A stretch of DNA of 64,000 nucleotides, from the NCBI GenBank assembly GCA_034437215.1, contig DAOTVC010000078.1, positions 24,536 to 88,535 of the forward strand, given 5' to 3'. This DNA comes from DAOTVC01 sp034437215 (GTDB lineage Bacteria; Chloroflexota; Anaerolineae; B4-G1; SLSP01). The position numbers were made by a program, and so were the translations under genes. This document shows positions 39,667 to 48,461 of the stretch, one piece after another (the stretch's first letter is position 1; every line of letters starts with the position of its first letter). The notes under the pieces were generated by a model. It had not been told where the DNA came from. It was given only the letters and a program-made list of their open reading frames with translations, and ran no database searches.

Positions 39667-40998
39667 TTAAAAGAGCTTAGGAAGAGGAAGGCCCTTCATC
39701 TTCCCTGAATTGAGCTGCTTGAGCAACTTCTTCATCTGGCGATACTGGGAGAGCAGCTGGTTGATCTGCTGCACCTCCGTCCCGCTGCCGCTGGCGATGC
39801 GCCGTTTGCGGCTGGCGTTCAGAATGCGCGGGTTTCGCCGCTCTTCAGGCGTCATCGAGAGAATAATGGCCTCGATGTGCTTGAGCTGTCGCTCGGCCTC
39901 GACCTCGTCGATGCTGACCCCCCGCATGGCACGCCCCACTCCGGGAATCATGCCCAACAGTTCGTTGAGAGGTCCCATCTGCCGCACCTGGCGCAACTGC
40001 TGGAGAAAATCCTCCATGGTCAGGTCGCCCTTGCGCAACCGCTTCTCCATGCGGGCGGCCTGCTCCTCGTCGAAACTCGCCTCCGCCTTCTCGATGAGGG
40101 TCAGCATGTCCCCCATCCCGAGAATCCGCGAGGCCAGGCGATCGGGATGGAAGGGCTCCAGCGCGCCGAGCTTCTCCCCCATCCCCAGGAATTTGATGGG
40201 TACACCGGTGACGGCCCGCATACTGATAGCGGCACCACCGCGAGCGTCACCATCTACCTTCGTAAGGATGAGGCCCGTCAAGCCCACGCGCTCGTGGAAG
40301 CCCTCGGCGATGTTGACGGCCTCCTGACCGGTCATCGCATCCGCCACGAGAAGGATCTCGACGGGGCGTACACGGTCGCGGATGGCCTCGAGCTCCGCCA
40401 TCATCTCGTTATCGATCTGCAGACGTCCGGCGGTATCGAGAATCACCACATCGGATCCCCGCCGCCGTGCAGTCTCCATGGCATGCTGGCAGATCTCCGG
40501 AGGCGTGACCTTGCCGCGCTCGCTGTGGACGGGCAGATCCAGCTGCCGGCCCAACACCTCCAGCTGGGTGATCGCCGCAGGACGGTAGGTATCGGCGGCC
40601 ACCATCAGAGGGAAGCGCCCCTTCTCGCGCAGGTAGCGGGCCAGCTTGCCGACGGTCGTCGTCTTGCCCGAACCCTGCAGACCCACAAGCATAATCACGT
40701 ACGGGGCGGAGCCGGAGAGCTCCAGACGCCCTGGCGCCCCCAGCGTTTCCACCAGCTCCTGGTGGACGATCTTCACGACCTGCTGGGCCGGGTTGAGGGC
40801 CTTGGAGACCTCTTCTCCAACCGCCTTCTCCCGCACACGCTTCGTGAAGTCCTTGACGACCTTGTAGTTGACGTCGGCTTCTAGAAGGGCGAGACGGATC
40901 TCCCTAAGTACGGCCTTAACGTCCTCCTCGCGGAGGACGCCTCGTTTCCCCAACCTATCAAAAACTGCCTGTAACTTCTCGCTTAATGATTCAAACAT
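39667..40998 (-). CDS. ffh: Signal recognition particle protein Ffh
   Basis: SRP GTPase that binds signal peptides and the SRP RNA (ffs at 22606-22695). 443 residues: N domain; G domain with GLQGSGKTTTVGKLA (G1), DTYRPAAITQL, DTAGRLQID (G3) and TKVDGDARGGAA (G4); and the Met-rich M domain with IPGVGRAM and the RNA-binding SGSGTEVQQINQLL. Normal length. It has its own promoter upstream and leads the ffh-rpsP-khpA-rimM unit. Confidence 0.97.
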   Translation of the reverse strand: MFESLSEKLQAVFDRLGKRGVLREEDVKAVLREIRLALLEADVNYKVVKDFTKRVREKAVGEEVSKALNPAQQVVKIVHQELVETLGAPGRLELSGSAPYVIMLVGLQGSGKTTTVGKLARYLREKGRFPLMVAADTYRPAAITQLEVLGRQLDLPVHSERGKVTPPEICQHAMETARRRGSDVVILDTAGRLQIDNEMMAELEAIRDRVRPVEILLVADAMTGQEAVNIAEGFHERVGLTGLILTKVDGDARGGAAISMRAVTGVPIKFLGMGEKLGALEPFHPDRLASRILGMGDMLTLIEKAEASFDEEQAARMEKRLRKGDLTMEDFLQQLRQVRQMGPLNELLGMIPGVGRAMRGVSIDEVEAERQLKHIEAIILSMTPEERRNPRILNASRKRRIASGSGTEVQQINQLLSQYRQMKKLLKQLNSGKMKGLPLPKLF

Positions 40999-41026
40999 AT
41001 TGCTCCGGGTCTGTCCAGCTGTTTAC

Positions 41027-41054
41027 ATTCTAAAGTATATTGGAAATTCGTCAA
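41027..41054 (-). promoter_or_regulatory. Promoter of ffh operon
   Basis: Minus-strand TTGACG (41054-41049), 16-bp spacer, TAGAAT (41032-41027); about 30 nt to the ffh ATG. Confidence 0.7.
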
Positions 41055-41094
41055 GCAGTAAAGGACCGCAACGCGACCTCCTCAACCCCACTTC

Positions 41095-41123
41095 TTGTCA
41101 AACCGCCCTTCTTGAGGCATAAT
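41095..41123 (+). promoter_or_regulatory. Promoter of the class A PBP gene
   Basis: TTGTCA (41095-41100), 17-bp spacer, CATAAT (41118-41123). Predicted leader about 135 nt, unusually long; no riboswitch fold recognised in it. Confidence 0.75.
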
Positions 41124-41263
41124 AGGCAACAGATGAGCGTCTGTCGTTCTGATTCGCAGGCCCCGGATTCTTCGCCCTGAGTTCTGGCTCTGCGATTTTT
41201 TACTGATTGTCAGGTCTGCGACCACGGGTCGGGGCCACGTAATATGGGGGCAAAGGTATAACC

Positions 41264-44200
41264 ATGGGAAGGAAACGTACACCGGTTCGCATCCTGCGTT
41301 CTTTGGTCGTCATCGAGCGCGAACGACGACGGCAGAAGAGCCGCACGGGCTTCAATCTGGTCATACGGGTTATCGGCGTCATCGTGCTCATTGCGATTCT
41401 GAGCACCGGAATCCTCACCGGCCTGGGGGTCGGTTCAGCCGCTGCAGCCTACTCGCTGATTACCGAAGACCTCCCCACACCCGAACAGGTGGAAGCTGCC
41501 AGCGTCCAGACCTTTGAGACGACGAAGATCTACGATCGCTCGGGGCAGGAGCTCCTCTACGAGGTCATCGATCCGAACGCCGGTGATCGCAGCTGGATCT
41601 CCATCAACGACATGCCCGAGCACCTGATCTGCGGTACCGTCGCTTCGGAGGACCGCAGCTTCTGGACCAACCCGGGCTTCAACAGTCGCGGTCTGGCCCG
41701 GGCCTTCTGGAACAACCTGCAAGGCAAGTCCGTGCAGGGCGCTTCTTCCATCACCCAGCAGGTGGTGAAGAACAGCGTCATCCCCCTCGAGGAGCGTTAC
41801 GAGCAGCACTACAGCCGTAAGGTCAAAGAGGTCCTGATCTCCCTCGAGCTGACGCGCCTCTACAGTAAGGAGACCGTCCTGGAGTGGTACCTCAACACCA
41901 ACTTCTACGGCAACCTGGCCTACGGCATCAACGCTGCCGCTCAGGTCTACTTCGACAAACCCGCCGGTGCGCTGACCATCGCCGAGGCGGCGACCCTCAT
42001 CGCCATCCCCCAGTCGCCGGCCCTCAACCCCTTCGATGCACCCGAGGACGCACTGAAGCGCAAAAACGTGGTGCTGAACGGTATGGTCAATCAGGGCTGT
42101 ATCACCCTCGCCGAGGCCGAGGCGGCCCGGGCGGAGGTCTGGCAGCTGGCCGAGTCGGAGGAGCGCTTCGACATCCAGGCCCCCCACTTCTCCATGTACG
42201 TCCGCCACCAGCTCGAGGAGATGTTCGGCCCGGAGATGGTCGCCGGGGGTGGCTTACGTGTCTACACCACCCTCGATCTGGAGCTCAACCGGCAGGCCGA
42301 GTGCGTAGCCCAGGCCTACATCCGCATCCTCAGCGGGGAGGATCCCGCCGCCGTCATCCCTGAGGTGACCGCACGGGGTTGTGAAGCCGCCCAGTACCTG
42401 CCCGATGTCCCCGCCAACCGGGTGGGCACCGACCACAACGTCAACAATGCCGCCGTCATGGTCATCCGCCCCACCACAGGTGAGATCCTGGCCATGGTGG
42501 GCAGCGCCGACTACTGGAATGAGGAGATCGACGGCAAGTTCAACGTCGCGGTGGATGGCTACCGCCAACCCGGGTCCTCCTTCAAGCCCTTCACCTACGT
42601 GACCTTGTTAGCTCAGGGCCGCAACGCCGCCCACATGTTCCTGGACGTGCGCCGGGCCTTCGAGCAGGGCGAGGGCATGCCGCCCTACGTCCCCGAGAAC
42701 TACAGTCGCAACTACCACGGCGCCGTGAGCCTGCGCTCAGCGCTCGCCCGCTCCCTCAACATCCCCGCCGTCGAAGCGATGTCCATCGCCGGCATCGACA
42801 ACGTGCTGCACACCGCTCACCGCATGGGTATCAACACCTTAGATCAGGGGCTGGACCACTACGGGTTGAGCCTCACCCTGGGAGGTGGCGAGGTCCATCT
42901 CATCGATATGGTCTACGCCTTCAGCGTCTTTGCCAACAACGGCGTGATGTATGGAGCCCCCGTATCGGAAGCCGGGCGCCGTCCCGGCTATCGGGAGCTG
43001 AATCCGGTGGGCATCCTGCGGGTGGAGGATCGCGCGGGCAACGTTCTCTACCAGTACGATCAGCCGGAGGCCCAGCAGATCTTCGAACCCCAGCTGGCCT
43101 ACCTCATCACCGATATCCTCTCCGACCGCCGGGCGCGCATTCCGGCTTTCGGAACTCCCAACGCCCTGGAGCTCAGCAGCGAACGTCCCGCGGCAGCCAA
43201 GACGGGAACGACCAACGATTTCACGGACAATTGGACCATCGGCTACACCCCCCAGTACGTGGCGGGCGTCTGGATGGGTAACACCGACAGCCAGCAGAAG
43301 ATGGTCAACACCCCGGGCTCCCGGGGAGCCTCCTACATCTGGCACGCCGTCATGGAGTACGTCCACCAAGACGAGCCCATCGTCGCCTTCACCCGCCCTG
43401 AAGGCCTGATCGAGGTGCCCGTCTGTGTGAAGTCGGGGCGCAGGCCCAACGAGCACTGCCCCGTCACCACGGAGATCATGATCCCGGGGACGGAGCCCAC
43501 GGAGACCGATAATCTCTTCCAGGTCTACCTGGTCAACAAGGAGACGGGCAAGCTGGCCACCATCTACACCCCGCCGGAGATGATCGAGGAGCGGGTCTAC
43601 GAGGTCTACCCCTCGGAGGCGCAGGATTGGCTAGACAGCCTGCCGGAGGATCGTCGCCCCCCCACACCCCCCAAGGAATACGACACCATCTACGGGCCGA
43701 ACTTGACGGACGCGGAGGTCGCCATCATCAGCCCCACCGCCTACTCCTACGTGCGCGGGGGCGTGCCCATCATGGGTAACGCGCGCGGGGGCGATTTTGT
43801 CTTCTACCGGCTCGTCTACGGGAAGGGCCTGAACCCCACGGAGTGGTCGCAGATCGGGCCCGACCACAATAACCAGGTGGACCAGAACGTGCTGGAGTTC
43901 TTCGACACCACAGGGCTGCAGGACGACCTCTACACCCTCCAGCTGCAGGTCGTGGGCCACGACCAGAACGTGCGCCAGGCAACCATCCAGCTGACGGTGG
44001 ACAATACCCCTCCCGATGCAGACCTCACCTACCCGGAGGAGGGCCAGGAGTACGAGTTCGGCCTCGACGAATGGGTCAACATCAATGCCGAGGTTCTGGA
44101 CGTTTACGCCATCGATCGGGTCGAGTTCTACAAGAACAACGAGGAGGAGCCCTTCGCCGTCAAGAGCGTCGCCCCCTATAACATCAACTGGACTCTCGCG

Positions 44201-44305
44201 GGCGTGGGAGAGTACACCTTCCGCATCAAGGTCTACGACGCCGCCGGCAACGTGGCGGAGGACGGGCCGACGAAGATCTACGTGGTGCCGCGCAACAATC
44301 CTTAA
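41264..44305 (+). CDS. Class A penicillin-binding protein (PBP1a-type)
   Basis: Bifunctional transglycosylase and transpeptidase in peptidoglycan synthesis. 1013 residues: membrane helix about 31-62, GT51 domain with catalytic Glu129 in VASEDRSFW and SSITQQVVKN, then the transpeptidase with Ser438 in SSFK (SxxK), SLN (497-499) and KTG (646-648). After about residue 720 there is a long Pro-rich and beta-sandwich extension with Ig-like strands (VDNTPPDADLTYPEEGQEYE, VDRVEFYKN-like IDRVEFYKN). The C-terminal extension makes it longer than average. Single gene with promoter and terminator. Confidence 0.96.
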   Translation: MGRKRTPVRILRSLVVIERERRRQKSRTGFNLVIRVIGVIVLIAILSTGILTGLGVGSAAAAYSLITEDLPTPEQVEAASVQTFETTKIYDRSGQELLYEVIDPNAGDRSWISINDMPEHLICGTVASEDRSFWTNPGFNSRGLARAFWNNLQGKSVQGASSITQQVVKNSVIPLEERYEQHYSRKVKEVLISLELTRLYSKETVLEWYLNTNFYGNLAYGINAAAQVYFDKPAGALTIAEAATLIAIPQSPALNPFDAPEDALKRKNVVLNGMVNQGCITLAEAEAARAEVWQLAESEERFDIQAPHFSMYVRHQLEEMFGPEMVAGGGLRVYTTLDLELNRQAECVAQAYIRILSGEDPAAVIPEVTARGCEAAQYLPDVPANRVGTDHNVNNAAVMVIRPTTGEILAMVGSADYWNEEIDGKFNVAVDGYRQPGSSFKPFTYVTLLAQGRNAAHMFLDVRRAFEQGEGMPPYVPENYSRNYHGAVSLRSALARSLNIPAVEAMSIAGIDNVLHTAHRMGINTLDQGLDHYGLSLTLGGGEVHLIDMVYAFSVFANNGVMYGAPVSEAGRRPGYRELNPVGILRVEDRAGNVLYQYDQPEAQQIFEPQLAYLITDILSDRRARIPAFGTPNALELSSERPAAAKTGTTNDFTDNWTIGYTPQYVAGVWMGNTDSQQKMVNTPGSRGASYIWHAVMEYVHQDEPIVAFTRPEGLIEVPVCVKSGRRPNEHCPVTTEIMIPGTEPTETDNLFQVYLVNKETGKLATIYTPPEMIEERVYEVYPSEAQDWLDSLPEDRRPPTPPKEYDTIYGPNLTDAEVAIISPTAYSYVRGGVPIMGNARGGDFVFYRLVYGKGLNPTEWSQIGPDHNNQVDQNVLEFFDTTGLQDDLYTLQLQVVGHDQNVRQATIQLTVDNTPPDADLTYPEEGQEYEFGLDEWVNINAEVLDVYAIDRVEFYKNNEEEPFAVKSVAPYNINWTLAGVGEYTFRIKVYDAAGNVAEDGPTKIYVVPRNNP

Positions 44306-44322
44306 CAGAACTCGGGTCTTTT

Positions 44323-44454
44323 GGGTTTCGCCGGGTGGTGGAGTGAGACGCTCTAAAACTAGCCCCAATGGCTGCTGCGGTGGAGCGTACCAGCCTTTCC
44401 TGCGTTGTGGCAGGCAACGCGTGGCACATGGCCCTGTTGTACCCGGCGAAATCC
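44323..44454. repeat. 132-bp inverted-repeat element downstream of the PBP gene
   Basis: Ends GGGTTTCGCCGGGT and ACCCGGCGAAATCC are inverted repeats with 13 of 14 positions matching. The internal sequence has no clear gene. It fits a MITE-like element; no second copy was found in the window. Confidence 0.65.
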
Positions 44455-44484
44455 TAGAGAGCCCAGAACTTGCAATGCGTTGCC

Positions 44485-44526
44485 GAGAGCCGGACGTACA
44501 GTCGCTTACGTCCGGCTCTCTCTTGT
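44485..44526 (+). terminator. Terminator of the PBP gene
   Basis: Perfect 14-bp stem GAGAGCCGGACGTA / TACGTCCGGCTCTC, 8-nt loop, followed by TCTTGT. It lies beyond the inverted-repeat element, suggesting the element inserted between gene and terminator. Confidence 0.75.
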
Positions 44527-44545
44527 CAGATTAACAGCACAATTC

Positions 44546-44833
44546 TCAGTCCTGCGGGGTGTCCGCGTCCTCGATCAGGATCCGTCCCGCTGCTACCTCG
44601 TCGATGGAGTGAATGGCCCCACCATTCTCCTCGATGAGCTCCGTGATCGCCATGTAGGGCAGATCGCTACCCTCGATGGTGATCTTGGCATTCTCCACCC
44701 GCCGGTCGATCTCGTAGATGGAGATGTTCACCCCCTCCACCCCCTGGATCTCCGCAAGCAGCTGCGACAGCTCCACGATGCTCGGCTCCATCGGCTTTAG
44801 CACATCGAACACCAGACGTCTCAGTTTTCCCAT
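44546..44833 (-). CDS. DUF211 family protein
   Basis: 95 residues matching the DUF211 fold, a small ferredoxin-like domain: MGKLRRLVFDVLKPMEPSIV, GVNISIYEIDRRVENAKITI and IEENGGAIHSIDEVAAG. Such proteins are common in archaea and some bacteria; structures exist but the function is unproven. It lies downstream of the P-type ATPase, beyond that gene's strong terminator, so it is probably separately expressed although no clear promoter is seen. Confidence 0.85.
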   Translation of the reverse strand: MGKLRRLVFDVLKPMEPSIVELSQLLAEIQGVEGVNISIYEIDRRVENAKITIEGSDLPYMAITELIEENGGAIHSIDEVAAGRILIEDADTPQD

Positions 44834-44909
44834 GTGAACTTAACCTCACTAGACTAAATGACTCTATCCCTGAGGTGCTCGGCACCTCCAACCCTACCAA
44901 TCCCCCCAC

Positions 44910-44948
44910 AAAAAAAGCTGGGTGGGGCGGATTACCGCCCCACCCAGC
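44910..44948 (-). terminator. Strong terminator of the P-type ATPase gene
   Basis: Perfect 14-bp stem GCTGGGTGGGGCGG / CCGCCCCACCCAGC with loop TAAT on the minus strand, followed by seven T residues. Confidence 0.95.
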
Positions 44949-45018
44949 CAAGAGGGGTCGTTACAAACATCCGTACTGCCAGGCTCGTCTAACACCGTTT
45001 GAGGATCACGCTCCAACT

Positions 45019-47811
45019 TCAGCGCGTGATCATCTTCTGCAGCTCGGCCACCACCGAGGGGATGAGCACCAACGGCAGGATCAGCCCCCACTCGCGCCAG
45101 TTCAGGGGCAGGGTATTGAAGATGTCCTGCAGGAAGGGGACGTAGACTACGACCAGCAGAAGGAAGATGGAGAAGCCCACCGCGTACTGCATGTACTTGT
45201 TGGAGAAGATGCCCAACTTGAGAAGCGGGTAGTGCTCCGAACGGGCGGTGTAGGCCCGCAGGAGCTCCGAGAGCACCAAAGTGACGAAGGCCATCGTCTG
45301 TGCTTCCCGCACCACCATCGCCTCGTCAAAGTCGTTGAGCACCCCGTAGTAGGTGAGCCCGCGCCAGTAGGCCAGCAGCACCGTGCCCGCAATGGCGACG
45401 GTCTGTACGATAACGCCCACCAACATCTCCCGGTTGATCACCGGCTCCTTGGGAGGGCGCGGCGGGCGGTTCATGATGTCGGGATCGCCCTTCTCGAGGC
45501 CCAGAGCCAGAGCGGGGGCACCGTCACTCAACAGATTCAGCCACAGAAGCTGGATGACCGTCAACGGCTGAGGCCATCCCAGGAGCGTAGCAATGAAGAT
45601 AATGGCGATCTCCGCCGTGTTACAGGAGAGAAGGAAGTAGACGAATTTGCGGATGTTGGAGTAGATGATCCGGCCCTGCTCGATGGCGCTCACGATGGAG
45701 ACGTAATTATCGTCGGTGAGCACCATGTCCGCCGCCTGCTTGGAGACGTCCGTCCCGGTGATGCCCATGGCCACACCGATGTCCGCCCGCTTCAGAGCCG
45801 GGGCGTCGTTGACGCCGTCCCCGGTCATGGCGACGACGTGGTCATTGGCCCGCAGCGCCTCGACGATGCGCACCTTGTGGTGGGGGGCCACGCGGGCAAA
45901 GACGTCCACCTCGCTGATGATCTGACGCAGCTCCTCGTCGCTCAGCGCTTCGAGCTCCGTTCCCGAGACCACCCGGCCGCCCTCCCGAATGATGCCCAGC
46001 TCCTGGGCAATGGCCCGCGCCGTCGCCGCGTAGTCGCCCGTCACCATGATGGTGCGCAGACCGGCCCCGCGGGCCTTTTGCACGGCGGGCAGGACCTCGG
46101 GCCGGGCGGGATCGATCATCCCCATGAGGCCGACGAAGATGAGATCCTGCTCCACGGTCTCCGGAGTGGGCTCCTCGGGCACGCTCTCCCACGGGCGGTA
46201 GGCAAAGCCCAAGACCCGCAGGGCCTGGGAGGCCAGGGCCCCGTTGGCTTCCAGGATCGCCTCCCGGAGCTCGGCGGTCAGGGGCACCGCACCGTGCTCC
46301 GTCTGAGTCATGGAGCACTGTTGCAGCACGATATCGGGAGCGCCCTTGACCAGCGCGACGTACTCCCCCCCACCCTGCGCAGAGAAGGGGCAGCGCCCGT
46401 TGCTCCCCGGTTCCGGCAGGGGGTGCAGGGTCGTCATCCGCTTGCGCTCGGAATCGAAGGGGATCTCACCAACACGCGGGCACGTCTCCTCGAGCTGGCT
46501 CTGCCAGTAGCCGGCCTTGGCGGCAGCGACGACGAGGGCTCCCTCGGTGGGATCACCCACCATCCGGTAGCCGTCACTCGTCTTGACGTCCTCCTCGAGC
46601 GCGGCGTCGTTACAGAGGGTGCCGATCCAGAGAGTCTGCTTGAGCAGTCGATCCTCGTCCGCGTCGACCTTCTGGCTGTCGACGGCGAACCACCCCTCGG
46701 GGCTGTAGCCCCGTCCCGTCACATTGTACTCCTTGCCGCCGGCGACGATGCGCGTCACCGTCATCTGGTTCTGGGTCAGGGTGCCCGTCTTATCGGAGCT
46801 GATCACCGTCGCCGACCCCAGGGTCTCCACGGCGGGCAGACGGCGGATGAGCGCGTGGCGCTTCACCATCTCCTGCATGCCCAGCGCCAGACAGATGGTC
46901 ACTACGGCGGGCAACCCCTCGGGCACGGCGGCGATGGCGAGGCTCACGGCGATCATGAAGAACTCCAGGACCAGGTCCAGGGTCAGCGCTTCACCCAGGA
47001 AGAGCGGGCGCAGGATTCCGACCAGGAAGACGAGACCGCAGATGGCAAGGGCGGCAACACCTAAGGTGCGCCCCAGATCGTCCAGCTTCTTCTGCAGGGG
47101 CGTCTGCTCCTCCTCGAAGGACTGGAGCATCTCGGCGATATGCCCGATCTCCGTCGCCATACCGGTAGCGACGACGAAGGCCTTGGCGCGACCGTAGGTC
47201 ACGATAGTGGTCATATAGGCACTGTTTTCGCGATCGCCCAACGGCGCGCCCGGCGTGAGAACAGAGCCGGCGTGCTTGCTCACCGGCAGGGACTCACCCG
47301 TCAAGGAGGCTTCCTCGATCTTCAGATTCGCACTCTCGATGAGGCGCAGATCGGCCGGCACGATGCTTCCCGCTTCCAGAACCACAATGTCTCCCGGCAC
47401 CAAGGCGCGCGCGGGGACGCTCACCCGCTGCCCTTCACGGATCACCTGCGCCTCCGGCGCGGCCATCTTCTTGAGCGCCGCCAGAGCCTCCTCGGCTTTG
47501 CTCTCTTGAATGATACCGATGGCAGTATTGAGAACGACAATGGCCAGAATGACGATGGCCTCGATCCAGTCTCCCAACAGGGCGGAGATAACTGCGGACA
47601 CCAGCAGGATAATAACGACAAAGTTGGCCAGCTGCTGCGCGAGGCGCTGCCAGAAGGTGATGGACGGTTTCTCCTCCAACTCGTTGTAGCCGAACTCTTC
47701 TAGGCGACGCTTCACCTGAGCGGAGGTCAGACCTGCGTTCGCATCCCCCTCGAGCGCACTTACCACCTCTGCAACGCTCAAGGCGTACCAGTTTTTCTCT
47801 TCAGTGCTCAT
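45019..47811 (-). CDS. P-type cation-transporting ATPase (P2/SERCA-like)
   Basis: 930 residues, ten membrane helices. N-terminal cation-ATPase domain; actuator TGES (171-174); ion-site helix 4 with AAVPEGLP (294-301); phosphorylation Asp340 in SSDKTGTLTQ; KGAPD and GDGVNDAPALKRADIG in the P domain; and a C-terminal helix bundle with helix-5/6 residues NTAEIAII and LLWLNLLSDGAPAL. PEGLP and NLLSDGAPAL point to Ca2+ (or Mn2+/Na+) export rather than heavy-metal ATPases. No upstream regulator gene. An own promoter and a strong terminator make it a single-gene unit. Confidence 0.93.
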   Translation of the reverse strand: MSTEEKNWYALSVAEVVSALEGDANAGLTSAQVKRRLEEFGYNELEEKPSITFWQRLAQQLANFVVIILLVSAVISALLGDWIEAIVILAIVVLNTAIGIIQESKAEEALAALKKMAAPEAQVIREGQRVSVPARALVPGDIVVLEAGSIVPADLRLIESANLKIEEASLTGESLPVSKHAGSVLTPGAPLGDRENSAYMTTIVTYGRAKAFVVATGMATEIGHIAEMLQSFEEEQTPLQKKLDDLGRTLGVAALAICGLVFLVGILRPLFLGEALTLDLVLEFFMIAVSLAIAAVPEGLPAVVTICLALGMQEMVKRHALIRRLPAVETLGSATVISSDKTGTLTQNQMTVTRIVAGGKEYNVTGRGYSPEGWFAVDSQKVDADEDRLLKQTLWIGTLCNDAALEEDVKTSDGYRMVGDPTEGALVVAAAKAGYWQSQLEETCPRVGEIPFDSERKRMTTLHPLPEPGSNGRCPFSAQGGGEYVALVKGAPDIVLQQCSMTQTEHGAVPLTAELREAILEANGALASQALRVLGFAYRPWESVPEEPTPETVEQDLIFVGLMGMIDPARPEVLPAVQKARGAGLRTIMVTGDYAATARAIAQELGIIREGGRVVSGTELEALSDEELRQIISEVDVFARVAPHHKVRIVEALRANDHVVAMTGDGVNDAPALKRADIGVAMGITGTDVSKQAADMVLTDDNYVSIVSAIEQGRIIYSNIRKFVYFLLSCNTAEIAIIFIATLLGWPQPLTVIQLLWLNLLSDGAPALALGLEKGDPDIMNRPPRPPKEPVINREMLVGVIVQTVAIAGTVLLAYWRGLTYYGVLNDFDEAMVVREAQTMAFVTLVLSELLRAYTARSEHYPLLKLGIFSNKYMQYAVGFSIFLLLVVVYVPFLQDIFNTLPLNWREWGLILPLVLIPSVVAELQKMITR

Positions 47812-47887
47812 GCAACTCCTTCAAAGTGTGAATTAGTCTCGATGAGGAAGTCCGTCACTCACGACGGGCCGCCACTTCCAAAGCAAG

Positions 47888-47915
47888 ATTGTAACATACT
47901 CCGGAAGGTAGACAA
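47888..47915 (-). promoter_or_regulatory. Promoter of the P-type ATPase gene
   Basis: Minus-strand TTGTCT (47915-47910), 16-bp spacer, TACAAT (47893-47888) with an extended TG one base upstream of it. Confidence 0.65.
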
Positions 47916-47942
47916 GATTCGCCCTATCCATCCCGGCTGTAC

Positions 47943-48458
47943 CTACTCCCTTCCCGCGACGAGGAAGGCGCGGTAGTCGGCGCCGCTCTTGGGCGGGCAG
48001 GGTCGCTCTACCAACCCCTCCCCACCCTCGAGAACGGCGAGCGCTGCCGCCCGAGAGAGAGCGATGACCTCCCCCTCGGGCAAATTGCTGATCTCCCCGG
48101 CGGTGAAGTAACGCGCTTCGTCGACCTCGATAGCGTCGGGGCGCGGCTCCTCCTCAGCGGAACCCACGGCTCGCATGCGGAAGAAAACGAAGACGGCCCC
48201 ACCCTCCGGTACATAGCATGTGCGTACCCCCACGAGGGAGAGAACCTCGGCGTGGATCCCCGTCTCCTCGAAGACCTCGCGCACGGCCGCCTCGTCCAGC
48301 CGCTCGTCGTGGTGGGCAAAGCCGCCGGGAACGCCCCACCGTCCCTGCCCCGCCCCATAGGCATGGCGGACGAGAAGCACCCGCCCCTCATCCACCACGA
48401 GACCGGCGGCACCGACGTCCCACACCCTGCCCTCCTGGGGCGGCACGTAACGGGGCAC
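47943..48458 (-). CDS. Nudix hydrolase
   Basis: 171 residues. The Nudix box is complete: GGFAHHDERLDEAAVREVFEETGI fits G-x5-E-x7-REUxEExGU. It cleaves nucleoside diphosphates linked to another group; the substrate is not predictable. It starts at a GTG four bases after the stop of pdp, so the two are co-translated and it may act on nucleotides or sugars from that pathway (inference). Confidence 0.92.
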   Translation of the reverse strand: MPRYVPPQEGRVWDVGAAGLVVDEGRVLLVRHAYGAGQGRWGVPGGFAHHDERLDEAAVREVFEETGIHAEVLSLVGVRTCYVPEGGAVFVFFRMRAVGSAEEEPRPDAIEVDEARYFTAGEISNLPEGEVIALSRAAALAVLEGGEGLVERPCPPKSGADYRAFLVAGRE

Positions 48459-48461
48459 GCG

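Noticed and set aside
41124..41263. Riboswitch in the long leader of the PBP gene
   Set aside because: No recognisable aptamer core or paired terminator-antiterminator; only short unrelated stems.
44875..47064. 729-codon plus-strand frame opposite the P-type ATPase
   Set aside because: Antisense shadow of a clear P-type ATPase; no domain, and it would read through a strong terminator.
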